Shown here: piece after piece, positions 47,181-55,294 of the stretch
How positions within the stretch are numbered: the stretch's first letter is position 1
Layout of the letters: each line of letters opens with the position of its first letter
Assembly: GCF_040564635.1 (NCBI RefSeq)
Contig: NZ_CP159837.1
Span: 6,559,001-6,623,000, forward strand
DNA: 64,000 nucleotides
Reading direction: 5' to 3'
Origin: Planktothricoides raciborskii GIHE-MW2
GTDB lineage: Bacteria > Cyanobacteriota > Cyanobacteriia > Cyanobacteriales > Laspinemataceae
Made by a program: the position numbers and the translations under genes
The notes under the pieces: model-generated
Databases searched by the model: none
What the model was told of the DNA's origin: nothing
Seen by the model: the letters and a program-made list of their open reading frames with translations, nothing else

Positions 47181-47745
47181 CCTACATAATCAATAATGTC
47201 CGAAAAAGCAGGAATTTCTGTGGAACACCCCTGACATTGACACGCCCAATCTTCCGAATACATTCCCTGCGCCACATAACACGAAAAACTCGAATATTCC
47301 CAAGCGTGAGGGCAAGCAACCAGACCATGCTTAACCGGATTGTAATGGATGTAATCCAGATAGTGATTGACCTGCTGCCGATCGCACAAACTGCGCTCCC
47401 AAAACCGACGCTGCCATACATCCCGCTCTCGGTGCTTCCGACGAGAAGCAGAGAGATTCTGGGACATTTCAGCATTGCCACGCAGAGCGCGAGTAAACAA
47501 AACTTTCATCCGACCCACACGAGCAGAATAGTTACAGTCCTGTTCTGGCAATTGCCACAGAAAATGGAGATGATCCGGCAGAACAACCGCAGCTATAATG
47601 TTGAACGATCGCTCTTCTTTGGTTTGAGCAAGGGCATTGCGAGTTGGATATTATGTGGGCTTTGAAAGAGGGGTTGACGTTGATAGGTGACACAAGTGAT
47701 AAAAATAATGCTGGCAGGAATCCGAGCACGGCGATATTGAGGCAC
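47174..47745 (-). pseudogene. REP-associated tyrosine transposase (RAYT, IS200-like), frameshifted
   Basis: From GTG 47745 the frame gives PQYRRARIPASIIFITCVTYQRQPLF-type sequence, the usual RAYT opening. The continuation with the HUH motif (VVLPDHLHFLWQLPEQD), the KxxFTRALRG region, FWERSLCD and the catalytic-tyrosine helix (YLDYIHYNPVKHGLV) is in another frame. The switch falls near 47640-47650. The gene is therefore dead unless the frameshift is bypassed or is a sequencing error. RAYTs are domesticated single-strand transposases thought to move REP palindromes. Here GTGGGC palindromes lie immediately on both sides. Confidence 0.8.
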
Positions 47746-47782
47746 GATCGGCGATTTTTTTGATGTTTGGGTTAAGTGTTGG

Positions 47783-47922
47783 TGGGTAATACCCACAAAA
47801 ATTCAGGATATCGCAACCTTGGTAGGGTGGGCATCGCCCACCATTACCCAACATATCGCGATCCTGATTTGGTGGGCGATGCCCACCCTGCGCTCTGATT
47901 TGGTGGGCAATGCCCACCCTAG
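47783..47922. repeat. REP-like palindromes, cluster 2
   Basis: GTGGGTAATACCCAC at 47783-47797, GTAGGGTGGGCATCGCCCACC at 47821-47842, GGTGGGCGATGCCCACC at 47871-47888 and GGTGGGCAATGCCCACC at 47902-47919. They sit between the RAYT pseudogene and the first Uma2 gene, the last one touching the Uma2 stop codon. Confidence 0.85.
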
Positions 47923-48569
47923 TATTGTTCGGCAATTTTTTCTCTCACCCAAGCGCGAAACGCTTTCATAGTTTTATTTCTCCCCTCAATTTTACTTTGT
48001 TCTAGATATTGGGGAATCACTTCACCCACAGGCAACCCAGGAAAATGAAAACTTTCATTACCTTGAATATATTCCCCCTCTTGTAAGACATTAATCTCTA
48101 ATTTTGTGCCATTAAACCGCCACAATTCTTTCACTCCTAATGCCTCATAATTATTAAACCTCGTCCGGGAGGTAATATCAATCTCGATCGCTAAATCTGG
48201 AGGCGGGTCTATAGTTAAATCAATGCGCTTTTTCCCCCGGACATATGCCTCGTTTTCGATATAGAAACAGTCGTCTGCTTCTAAGCCTTGTTTCATGCTT
48301 TCGCTTTTAAAGGTGGTTGACCCTAAACTCCAAAATTCTAGATTCAGTTCTTCTAGAATAATTTTAATCAAATCGCCAATAATCACTTTATTTACTTCAT
48401 GTTCGGGCAATGGCACCATGATTTCTAAGACTCCCTGACTGTAATTAATTTTTCCTCTCTGTTTTTCCCCAAATTCTTCTAGCATTTGTTCATACATTTG
48501 CCAGCTAATATCGGTCATTATGATTTGCTGACCGGGGGGAACGACGATTTGTTTGAGTTGGACTTGCAT
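47919..48569 (-). CDS. Uma2-family endonuclease (copy 1)
   Basis: I start at ATG 48569 (MQVQLKQIVVPPGQQIIMTD), with GGGAG upstream; the frame extends to a TTG at 48584. 216 residues. SWQMYEQMLEEFGEKQRG and the later CFYIENEAYVRGKKRIDLTIDPPPDLAIEID are the Uma2/DUF820 hallmarks, with the PD...E of a restriction-type nuclease fold. Uma2 proteins are numerous in cyanobacteria and their role is unsettled. The gene at 49350-49997 is a close paralogue, sharing most residues. Confidence 0.88.
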   Translation of the reverse strand: MQVQLKQIVVPPGQQIIMTDISWQMYEQMLEEFGEKQRGKINYSQGVLEIMVPLPEHEVNKVIIGDLIKIILEELNLEFWSLGSTTFKSESMKQGLEADDCFYIENEAYVRGKKRIDLTIDPPPDLAIEIDITSRTRFNNYEALGVKELWRFNGTKLEINVLQEGEYIQGNESFHFPGLPVGEVIPQYLEQSKIEGRNKTMKAFRAWVREKIAEQY

Positions 48570-48611
48570 GGTTTTTACTCCCAAGTTTTTATTCCAAGTT
48601 TAACCATTTTC

Positions 48612-49241
48612 CTACAAAGCCAGAGAAAATATCTGCTCTGCGGATAATTTGAATTCGGGCAAAGTCGGGGAAACAATTGGACTATTGTCTGTAAAAGGAT
48701 TCATCTGGTACTCTCCGTCAACCATAAGACAAACAAAAATGGTGGGTTGCTTGGGATTACCAATAAACTTTCTCGCTCCCAATGCGGCATAATCAATAAT
48801 CCAATATTCTTCTATGCCCATTTCTTCATAATCTCTAAGTTTATTATAGTAATCGTCACGCCAATTCGTTGAAACCACTTCTACAATTAATTTAATTGAA
48901 TCAAGATTTTGGATAATCGATTCGCTTTCCCACCGAGGTTCTGCCCCAATAACTTCTTGGTTCAATACGATAATGTCCGGCTCGTAACCCGATATTTCCC
49001 GTTTAGTTTTGACAATCGATTCCCTAGGAATAGTCCAAATTCCGCCTTTGCCCATCTGTCTGATAGTTATCAATATTTGCTCGATTAGAGCCCCGGTTAG
49101 GTTTGAATGTTTTCCCTTGGGCTTGGGCATTTCTATAATCACTCCATTATGTAGTTCGTAGCGGACTTTTGAGTTTTCGGGATACCAGCTTATAAACTCA
49201 TCAAAGCTGTATATTTTGGTTTCGGCTTGGGCTTGAGTCAT
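48612..49241 (-). CDS. Uma2-family endonuclease (divergent member)
   Basis: 209 residues. It opens MTQAQAETKIYSFDEFISWY and contains RYELHNGVIIEMPKPKGKHS and DIIVLNQEVIGAEPRWESES, then IKLIVEVVSTNWRDDYYNKLRDYEEMGIEEYWIID. This is the classic Uma2 layout: E...P(D/E)xx...(V)EVxSxxxxxxD...K...Y...GVxEYWIID. It is only distantly related to its two neighbours. It lies between the paralogous pair on the same strand. Confidence 0.9.
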   Translation of the reverse strand: MTQAQAETKIYSFDEFISWYPENSKVRYELHNGVIIEMPKPKGKHSNLTGALIEQILITIRQMGKGGIWTIPRESIVKTKREISGYEPDIIVLNQEVIGAEPRWESESIIQNLDSIKLIVEVVSTNWRDDYYNKLRDYEEMGIEEYWIIDYAALGARKFIGNPKQPTIFVCLMVDGEYQMNPFTDNSPIVSPTLPEFKLSAEQIFSLAL

Positions 49242-49280
49242 AATTTATTTTTAGGTTATTTATATTTATAGCTATCTGTA

Positions 49281-49344
49281 GGTGGGCAATGCCCACCACA
49301 ACCCAACATATTGCGATCGTGATTTGGTGGGCAATGCCCACCCT
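49281..49344. repeat. REP-like palindromes, cluster 3
   Basis: GGTGGGCAATGCCCACC at 49281-49297 and GGTGGGCAATGCCCACC at 49326-49342, just after the stop of the third Uma2 gene. The paralogous Uma2 at 47919 has the same repeat type just after its stop, so the unit gene-plus-repeat may have been copied together. Confidence 0.85.
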
Positions 49345-49349
49345 AATAT

Positions 49350-49997
49350 TTATTTTTCGGCATTTTGTTCTCTTACCCAAGCGCGAAAGGCTTTCATGGT
49401 TTTATTTCGTCCTTCAATTTTACTTTGTTCTAGATATTGGGGAATTACTTCAGCCACAGGCAAACCCGGAAAATGCGGACTTGCTTCATACTGCATATAT
49501 TCCCCATCTTTTAAGACATTAATCTCTAATTTTGTGCCATTAAACCGCCACAATTTTTTCACCCCTAATGCCTCATAATTATTAAATCGAGTCCGAGAGG
49601 TTATATCAATCTCGATCGCTAAATCTGGGGGCGGGTCTATAGTTAAATCAATGCGCTTTTTCCCCCGGACATATGCCTCGTTTTCTATATAGAAACAGCT
49701 ATCGGCTTCTAGTCCTTGTTTCATGCTTTCACTTTTAAAAGTGGTAGAAGCGAGATTTCTGAACTCAATTTCTAGTTCTTCCAGCAAAATCTCGACCAAG
49801 TTAGTGATAATGGTTTTATCATCTTCATGTTCGGGCAATGGCACCATAATTTCTAATACTCCCTGACTGGAATTAATCCGCGCTCCGCGTTTTTCCCCAA
49901 ATTCTTCTAGCATTTGTTCATACATTTGCCAGCTAATATCGGTCATTAGGAGTTGCTGACCGGGGGGAACGACGATTTGTTTTAGTTGGACTTGCAT
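49350..49997 (-). CDS. Uma2-family endonuclease (copy 2)
   Basis: I start at ATG 49997 (MQVQLKQIVVPPGQQLLMTD), by analogy with copy 1. 215 residues, with the same landmarks as the gene at 47919-48569, including CFYIENEAYVRGKKRIDLTIDPPPDLAIEID. Differences cluster in the middle (KTIITNLVEILLEELEIEFRNL) and near the C-terminus. The two are the product of a local duplication. XisI precedes it. Confidence 0.88.
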   Translation of the reverse strand: MQVQLKQIVVPPGQQLLMTDISWQMYEQMLEEFGEKRGARINSSQGVLEIMVPLPEHEDDKTIITNLVEILLEELEIEFRNLASTTFKSESMKQGLEADSCFYIENEAYVRGKKRIDLTIDPPPDLAIEIDITSRTRFNNYEALGVKKLWRFNGTKLEINVLKDGEYMQYEASPHFPGLPVAEVIPQYLEQSKIEGRNKTMKAFRAWVREQNAEK

Positions 49998-50027
49998 AAT
50001 TTTTACTCCCAAGTTTTTATTTCCAGT

Positions 50028-50363
50028 TTATCCGACGGCAAATTCTGTATATTGGCGCATTTCTGGGTCGCAAAACCCCAAGACAATCTGGTCTTTTCTG
50101 ATACCATATTGTAACAGATCGTTGGCAATTCCATCTTCAGTGCCGTCTCTTTGAATCCAAATTTTTCCGGCGATAATTTCCAGATGAATCAAACAGCCAT
50201 GAACGCGCTTGATGCCTTCCCATCCCACAATTACTAATAAATAGCGATCGCTGGCTCGATCAAACACAGTTTTTCTGTCAATTTCTCCATAGGAGTATGG
50301 TATTTGGGCGTATTCTGTTAAAATGTTACAGATAATATCTCTCATTTTATCTAAGGAATCCAT
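50028..50363 (-). CDS. xisI: XisI-family protein (fdxN element excision controlling factor-like)
   Basis: 111 residues. MDSLDKMRDIICNILTEYA, then DRYLLVIVGWEGIKRVHGCLIHLEI, GKIWIQRDGTEDGIANDLLQYGI and DQIVLGFCDPEMRQYTEFAVG are all standard for XisI. In Anabaena XisH and XisI control excision of the fdxN element by XisF, but XisI homologues are abundant in non-heterocystous strains where their role is unknown. The start overlaps a short upstream frame that may be a remnant of xisH. Confidence 0.9.
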   Translation of the reverse strand: MDSLDKMRDIICNILTEYAQIPYSYGEIDRKTVFDRASDRYLLVIVGWEGIKRVHGCLIHLEIIAGKIWIQRDGTEDGIANDLLQYGIRKDQIVLGFCDPEMRQYTEFAVG

Positions 50364-50410
50364 CGCACAATTTCCTCCTGTTTTGGATTAAAAGGAAAGC
50401 TATCGGTATG
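50351..50410 (-). pseudogene. Possible xisH 3' remnant
   Basis: A frame ending HTDSFPFNPKQEEIVRWIP* overlaps the xisI start out of frame, as xisH does in intact xisHI pairs. The NPxQEEIVRWI end resembles XisH C-termini. Upstream it is cut by a GGTGGGCT-type repeat near 50410. The call rests on a short match. Confidence 0.35.
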
Positions 50411-50500
50411 GTGGGCTGGCATAAAAAAAGCCCACCCTATTATTTTATGATTATAACTGATTATAACTATAAATCACAGTTTTTGCCCAGTTTTGCACCG

Positions 50501-51247
50501 TTACAGAAAGCCATTTTCGGCTAAAAATGCCGGGGTAATTTCATCGATTTGAGCCATATTTGCGGTAGTTTCAGGGAAGTCCGACCATTGAGCATAACCG
50601 GCAGAACGGGCAGCTAAGGCACCAATGCTAGAACTGATAAATTTAACCGCATATTTGGCTAAAATATCGCTTTCTAAGTTTACCCAACTTCCGGGTAATA
50701 GATATTTAAGATTAGTTTGTTCGTAAGTATGCGGAATTACCGCGACTTTAAACCAACGACTATCAGGGTCACAGTCCGCTACGGTTAAGCTAATTCCGTT
50801 AACGGCAATGCTGCCTTTAGATACAATATAGGGAGCAATTTGTGTTTGCCAAAGATGCTGCCAGCGATCGCCTGAAGTAAAAGTAATTTCCCAAGAATTT
50901 GCCGTTTGGACGACTTCTTGGAGACAGCCAATGCCATCGACGTGACCGGACACGAAATGACCGCCGATTTTGCTGCCCACGCGCAGGGAGGTTTCCAGGT
51001 TGACCCAGGAATTTTCTTGGCGACCGAGGGTGGTGCGTTTCAGGGTTTCCGGGGAGGCACTGGCAATAAATCCTTGAGGTAAAATAGTTTCTACAGTTAG
51101 ACATACTCCGTCTACGGCTACGCTGTCACCGATCGCTAAATCGGGCAAAATTAGCTCGGATACCGAGGGATTGGCAATTGTAATTTGTAGTTGTTCTGTT
51201 CCCAGGGATTTCACCGTCCCGAGTCCTTGAATTAATCCGGTAAACAT
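50501..51247 (-). CDS. ribE: Riboflavin synthase alpha chain
   Basis: 248 residues, slightly longer than the usual 210-220, with a C-terminal extension of about 40 residues. MFTGLIQGLGTV, then GDSVAVDGVCLTV, SHFVSGHVDG-type HFVSGHVDGIG, and in the second half GSIAVNGISLTVADCD, are the paired barrel motifs. The enzyme dismutates two lumazine molecules to riboflavin. Symbol naming varies (ribC, ribE). It diverges from the bifunctional-nuclease gene. Confidence 0.95.
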   Translation of the reverse strand: MFTGLIQGLGTVKSLGTEQLQITIANPSVSELILPDLAIGDSVAVDGVCLTVETILPQGFIASASPETLKRTTLGRQENSWVNLETSLRVGSKIGGHFVSGHVDGIGCLQEVVQTANSWEITFTSGDRWQHLWQTQIAPYIVSKGSIAVNGISLTVADCDPDSRWFKVAVIPHTYEQTNLKYLLPGSWVNLESDILAKYAVKFISSSIGALAARSAGYAQWSDFPETTANMAQIDEITPAFLAENGFL

Positions 51248-51491
51248 GATTGGGGAAATGGTTGAATATTTTTTTTCATCTTATGCTGATTATGCTGATG
51301 TTCCCCAGTGAGGTTAACTGGAGGCGATCGCCGCCCTGGGGAGGTAGTACAGTTTTCGATCCAGGGATCTGGGATTAAATTTTCTATCGGCACCCAGATC
51401 GAGGCATACTGGAGTTGGATTTAAAAATATAACGACCCATCAGTTGATGAGTTCACCCGTTTGCTGACTACGTTTTAACGAGGCTGAGTCG

Positions 51492-51998
51492 ATGATTGAA
51501 ATGAAAGTTGCCGGAATCGCGCTGGATGCCGCCACTCGGACGCCAATTGTCCTGCTCAGAGATCACGAGGATCGCAGGGCTCTACCGATTTATATTGGTC
51601 AAGACCAAGCAAGATCGATTATCAGCGCGTTGGAAAATCACAAGCCCCCAAGACCCCTGACCCATGACCTCATGGTGAATATCCTGGAAGAATGTGATTG
51701 GACGATCGAGCGGATTATCGTTCATGCTTTACAGGACAATACTTTTTATGCGGTGCTGACTTTAAAGCATGGTGAGATGAGAAAAGAGATTGATGCTCGT
51801 CCGAGTGATGCGATCGCTTTAGCCCTGCGAACTGATTCGCCCATTTGGGTGATGGAAGAAGTGGTTGCCGATGCTTCAATTCCTGTTGACCGTGATGCAG
51901 ATGAGGCGGAACGGCAAGCCTTCCGAGATTTTGTGGCGAATCTTAGCCCTGAAGAATTGATTAAGCGAGCAGGCTTTACCAGAAAGGATGACGAATAA
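51492..51998 (+). CDS. Bifunctional nuclease family protein (DUF151)
   Basis: 168 residues. The start MIEMKVAGIALDAATRTPIV and the LPIYIGQDQARSIISALE, RPLTHDLM and IDARPSDAIALALRT blocks are the BFN/DUF151 signature. A C-terminal extension (EERQAFRDFVANLSPEELIKR-like) resembles that in related cyanobacterial proteins. In plants and bacteria members have RNase/DNase activity; the cyanobacterial role is uncertain. Confidence 0.9.
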   Translation: MIEMKVAGIALDAATRTPIVLLRDHEDRRALPIYIGQDQARSIISALENHKPPRPLTHDLMVNILEECDWTIERIIVHALQDNTFYAVLTLKHGEMRKEIDARPSDAIALALRTDSPIWVMEEVVADASIPVDRDADEAERQAFRDFVANLSPEELIKRAGFTRKDDE

Positions 51999-52159
51999 TT
52001 TTTGCCAATTTGTCCTGAGTTTCAGGGTATTCGTTTTTTAGCTATTAAGAAATTGACCGTTGCAGCTAACAGCCAATTTCTTAATAGTCAATTTTTTAGG
52101 AATTTTTAGGAATTTTTAGGGCTTTTTAGGGATTTTTAGGGTGGGCTGGTTTTTGAGTG

Positions 52160-53287
52160 ATGCAATATCGTCGATTTGGTAAAACTAATCTGGATTTATC
52201 GGTATTTTCCCTGGGGACTATGCGATATTTAGCTTCTGAGGAAAATGCGATTAATACTATATATAAAGGTGTCGGTTTGGGGATTAATCACTTGGAAACC
52301 GCACCGGGTTACGGCAATAGTGAGAAATATCTCGGTTCTGCCCTATCCAATGGGTTGCCGCGATCGCGCCAGCAATTGTATATTACCAGTAAAATATCTC
52401 CGGGAATACCAGCAGCAAAAATCAGTGAGGCGATCGATCTATCTTTAACTCGACTTCAGACCGATTATCTCGACTGTTTGGCCATTCATGGGATTAATAC
52501 TCAGGAACATTTAGACAATGTTTTAGATTCGGAATATATCAAAGCCCTCCAAGGTGCGATCGCCGATGGTCGGGTAAAACATTTAGGATTTTCCACTCAT
52601 GGTTCTCTGGAATTAATCTTAGCAGCCATTAACACTGATTTATTTGAATTTATCAATTTACACTACTACTATTTTTTTCAACGCCACGCCCCTGCCGTAG
52701 CCTTAGCCCAAAAAAAAGACATGGGCATCTTCATCATTTCCCCAGCAGACAAAGGGGGTAAACTCTATCAACCATCCGCAACTCTCCAGCAACTTTGTCA
52801 ACCTTTTTCTCCCCTAGAAATCAACTATCGATTTTTACTCAGCAACCCCCAAATTACCACCCTCAGTTTTGGCCCTGCCAACCCGGAAGAACTGGAAATT
52901 TTATCAAAATTTGCCGATCGAACCGAACCTTTAACCCCTGGGGAACAAGAAACATTTCACCGGCTAGAAACTCACGCCAGCCAAACCTTAGCATTAGATT
53001 ACTGTCATCAATGCTATGCTTGTTTACCCTGTCCAGAAACCATTAATATTCCCGAAATATTGCGCCTAAGAAACCTCACCGTTGCCTATCACATGACCGA
53101 CTATGGACAATATCGTTATCGAATGTTTGAAAATGCCGGTCATTGGTTTCCCGGAAACAAAGGCAACAAATGCACCGAATGTGGAGACTGTTTACCCCGC
53201 TGTCCGCACAATCTAAATATTCCCGAACTTTTGCAAGACACCCATCAGCAACTCAATGGCAAAAACGGTCGGAGATTATGGGAATAA
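52160..53287 (+). CDS. Aldo/keto reductase with C-terminal ferredoxin-type domain
   Basis: 375 residues from ATG 52160 (a GTG three bases earlier is possible). The N-terminal 270 residues are an aldo/keto reductase barrel: MQYRRFGKTNLDLSVFSLGTM, ETAPGYGNSEKYLG, DYLDCLAIHG, GFSTHGSLE. Two Cys clusters, CHQCYACLPCPETINIPE and CTECGDCLPRCPHNLNIPELL, suggest one or two [4Fe-4S] centres. Such fusions occur across bacteria and archaea; the substrate is unknown. The gene is followed by GTTGGGTT repeats. Confidence 0.85.
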   Translation: MQYRRFGKTNLDLSVFSLGTMRYLASEENAINTIYKGVGLGINHLETAPGYGNSEKYLGSALSNGLPRSRQQLYITSKISPGIPAAKISEAIDLSLTRLQTDYLDCLAIHGINTQEHLDNVLDSEYIKALQGAIADGRVKHLGFSTHGSLELILAAINTDLFEFINLHYYYFFQRHAPAVALAQKKDMGIFIISPADKGGKLYQPSATLQQLCQPFSPLEINYRFLLSNPQITTLSFGPANPEELEILSKFADRTEPLTPGEQETFHRLETHASQTLALDYCHQCYACLPCPETINIPEILRLRNLTVAYHMTDYGQYRYRMFENAGHWFPGNKGNKCTECGDCLPRCPHNLNIPELLQDTHQQLNGKNGRRLWE

Positions 53288-53324
53288 AACCCCAGAAACA
53301 TATTCACCATTGTAAATATACAAA

Positions 53325-53500
53325 TATATCTGTAGGGGCGAAGCATGACCGCAGAAGTTTGATGGTTAAAAGCAAAAATTTAATCCGGTCATGCTTCGCC
53401 CTAATTTAGTAGGTTGGGTTGACGTAAGAAAACCCAACAAAACACTGTTATAATGTTGGGTTGAGTACCGATCACCCAACCTACAAATTTATCAATGTCA
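53325..53500. repeat. Dispersed palindromes: GGGGCGAAGCATGACC and GTTGGGTT families
   Basis: TAGGGGCGAAGCATGACCGC at 53333 pairs with GGTCATGCTTCGCCCT at 53387. AGGTTGGGTTGACG and AACCCAACAAAACAC, then GTTGGGTTGAG and CACCCAACCTAC lie at 53410-53485. More GTTGGGTT copies are at 53998-54025 and 54143-54175. No gene lies in this gap. Confidence 0.75.
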
Positions 53501-53519
53501 ATCCAAATACATAATACCC

Positions 53520-53999
53520 ATGAGTGACAATATTCTAATTAATCTTCGAGAAGCTTTCTTAAATGCCCCTGGATTTTGGGAAAGTAATCTTTCAGAAAAA
53601 CCGGGAAACTGGTGCAAATTTGTCGAAGGCATTGACAAAACTCGCAGCGATGGCTATTCCATTGAAGGCAATTTTGTCAGTCAACTTGCCCAAGTCAAAT
53701 ATCAACAACCAGGACTCTATATTCATTGTCAGAAAAAAGGCGGCAAACCGGGACAACAAAAGCGACTTTATACCCTATTCATTCTCCAACATGATGGCAC
53801 CGTAGAAGTGATTACCGAGTTGGCAAATTCTAGCAAAGATTGGGCGGTGGAACTATGGCCAGAAATTGAGGCTTATTTTGCAAAACAATCCAACTCCGTA
53901 GAACAGCGAAAACAGCAGTTAAGGGCAAACATAGAATCCTTAGAATCTGAACTCAGCCAACTCAAAGCCCAACTAGCCGCTTTAGAAATTCAAGAGTAG
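53520..53999 (+). CDS. Hypothetical protein with C-terminal coiled coil (159 aa)
   Basis: Opens MSDNILINLREAFLNAPGFW. The middle reads KTRSDGYSIEGNFVSQLAQVKY and GLYIHCQKKGGKPGQQKRLYTLFILQHDGTVEV, compact and beta-rich. The last 40 residues form a heptad coiled coil (RKQQLRANIESLESELSQLKAQLAALEIQE). I do not recognise the family. It is flanked by GTTGGGTT repeats and is separate from the ATPase pair at 54221. Confidence 0.6.
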   Translation: MSDNILINLREAFLNAPGFWESNLSEKPGNWCKFVEGIDKTRSDGYSIEGNFVSQLAQVKYQQPGLYIHCQKKGGKPGQQKRLYTLFILQHDGTVEVITELANSSKDWAVELWPEIEAYFAKQSNSVEQRKQQLRANIESLESELSQLKAQLAALEIQE

Positions 54000-54220
54000 G
54001 TTGGGTTGAGGAACGAAACCCAACTACATATTATCAAGATTATCTTATCCAGATTATCTGGTCTTTACTTTCCTTTTGATGTTACTTGAGGGACAATCAA
54101 TATTGCCAAAACCATTGACAAATGATACAATAAATTATGTGACGTTGGGTTTCGTGGACGGTGGACCCAACCTACGATATACAAAACGGATAAATAAAAT
54201 AAAAATAAAATCAAGATACT

Positions 54221-55294
54221 ATGAAAATACATTCTCTGGAAATTCAAAATTTTAGAGCCATCAAAAACCTGTCTTTAGACTTTACCGACTATTTAGGGCG
54301 TCCTCAGCCCATCAATTTAATTGTTGGCCCGAATGGTTCTGGTAAAACATCAATTCTTGATGCCATTCATCTGATGGTCAAGATATTTGAAAATCCAGCC
54401 CAACCAGACTTAAGAGAAGGATTAGAATATAGTCCTCAACAATTGGTCAGAGGGCGAGGCAATATCGCCGATATCACCTTTGAATTTTCCATAGATAAAG
54501 AAGAAGCCCAAGCAATTAATCAAGTCTATGGTGCTTTAAATTTACCCCAACATTTTAATTTATCTGAAGAGGATATACCCCCTCTGAATATTCCCACACA
54601 AGTTCGTTGGCGTTATCCCAATCCCGATACATTAAGTATAAGTGCTTATGACTACCAATATTTAGATCCATCTGCGGTTAAAGTATTAGGTGCCAGAGGT
54701 CAAGCATCCCAGGCTAAATCCAGGGGTTTATTTTATGGTGATATTTTTGATAAAATTGGGGGAGTCTGTTATTTAGACCAAAGACGGACAATTAGATTAC
54801 ATAAAAATTCTCTGTATCAACCAAATAAAGTAAGCGATAAAGCTGATGTTTTGTCTTGGCTGACTTTCTTTTATTTCAAACATATAAACTGGAATAAAGA
54901 AAAATATGGAGAGTCTTATTGGGAACGAATTAAAAGATTATTTAATAAAATCTGTTATCCCGATGAAATGGTAGGGTTAGAATCTGGCCCAGACATTGAT
55001 ACGGTAATTTTCAAAATAAACGGCATGGAATACGACTTTTTGCAAATGAGTTCAGGACAACATCAAATTATGCGAATTTTAGTCGGTTTAGCCGCTGAAA
55101 ACGCGAAAAATTCTCTCGTGTTAATTGATGAGGTTGAACTGCACTTGCATCCCACCTGGCAAAAAAGATTAATTAATGTACTTCGCCATGATTCTGGGAA
55201 TAATCAATATATATTTACTAGCCATTCTCCCGCTGTGATGAAATTATTTTCTGATTCAGAAACGATCGCTTTAGGACAATTGGAGGAAAATTAG
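54221..55294 (+). CDS. ABC/OLD-type AAA ATPase of a two-gene defence-like module
   Basis: 357 residues. IQNFRAIKNLSLDF with Walker A GPNGSGKTS (residues 36-43) starts the fold. A long middle insert precedes the signature-like LQMSSGQHQIMRI (near 276), Walker B LVLIDEVELHLHPTW (near 300) and the H-loop FTSHSPAVM. This is the RecF/AAA_15-type layout of OLD, Gabija and AriA ATPases. The stop overlaps the next start (TAGTG), so the pair is translationally coupled. AriA pairs with AriB, a DUF4435/TOPRIM protein, in the PARIS phage-defence system; the partner here fits that plan. Confidence 0.85.
   Translation: MKIHSLEIQNFRAIKNLSLDFTDYLGRPQPINLIVGPNGSGKTSILDAIHLMVKIFENPAQPDLREGLEYSPQQLVRGRGNIADITFEFSIDKEEAQAINQVYGALNLPQHFNLSEEDIPPLNIPTQVRWRYPNPDTLSISAYDYQYLDPSAVKVLGARGQASQAKSRGLFYGDIFDKIGGVCYLDQRRTIRLHKNSLYQPNKVSDKADVLSWLTFFYFKHINWNKEKYGESYWERIKRLFNKICYPDEMVGLESGPDIDTVIFKINGMEYDFLQMSSGQHQIMRILVGLAAENAKNSLVLIDEVELHLHPTWQKRLINVLRHDSGNNQYIFTSHSPAVMKLFSDSETIALGQLEEN

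Noticed and set aside
53998-54175. GTTGGGTT repeats as a terminator of the 53520 gene
   Set aside because: The copies are dispersed elements found elsewhere, without a T-tract typical of a terminator.
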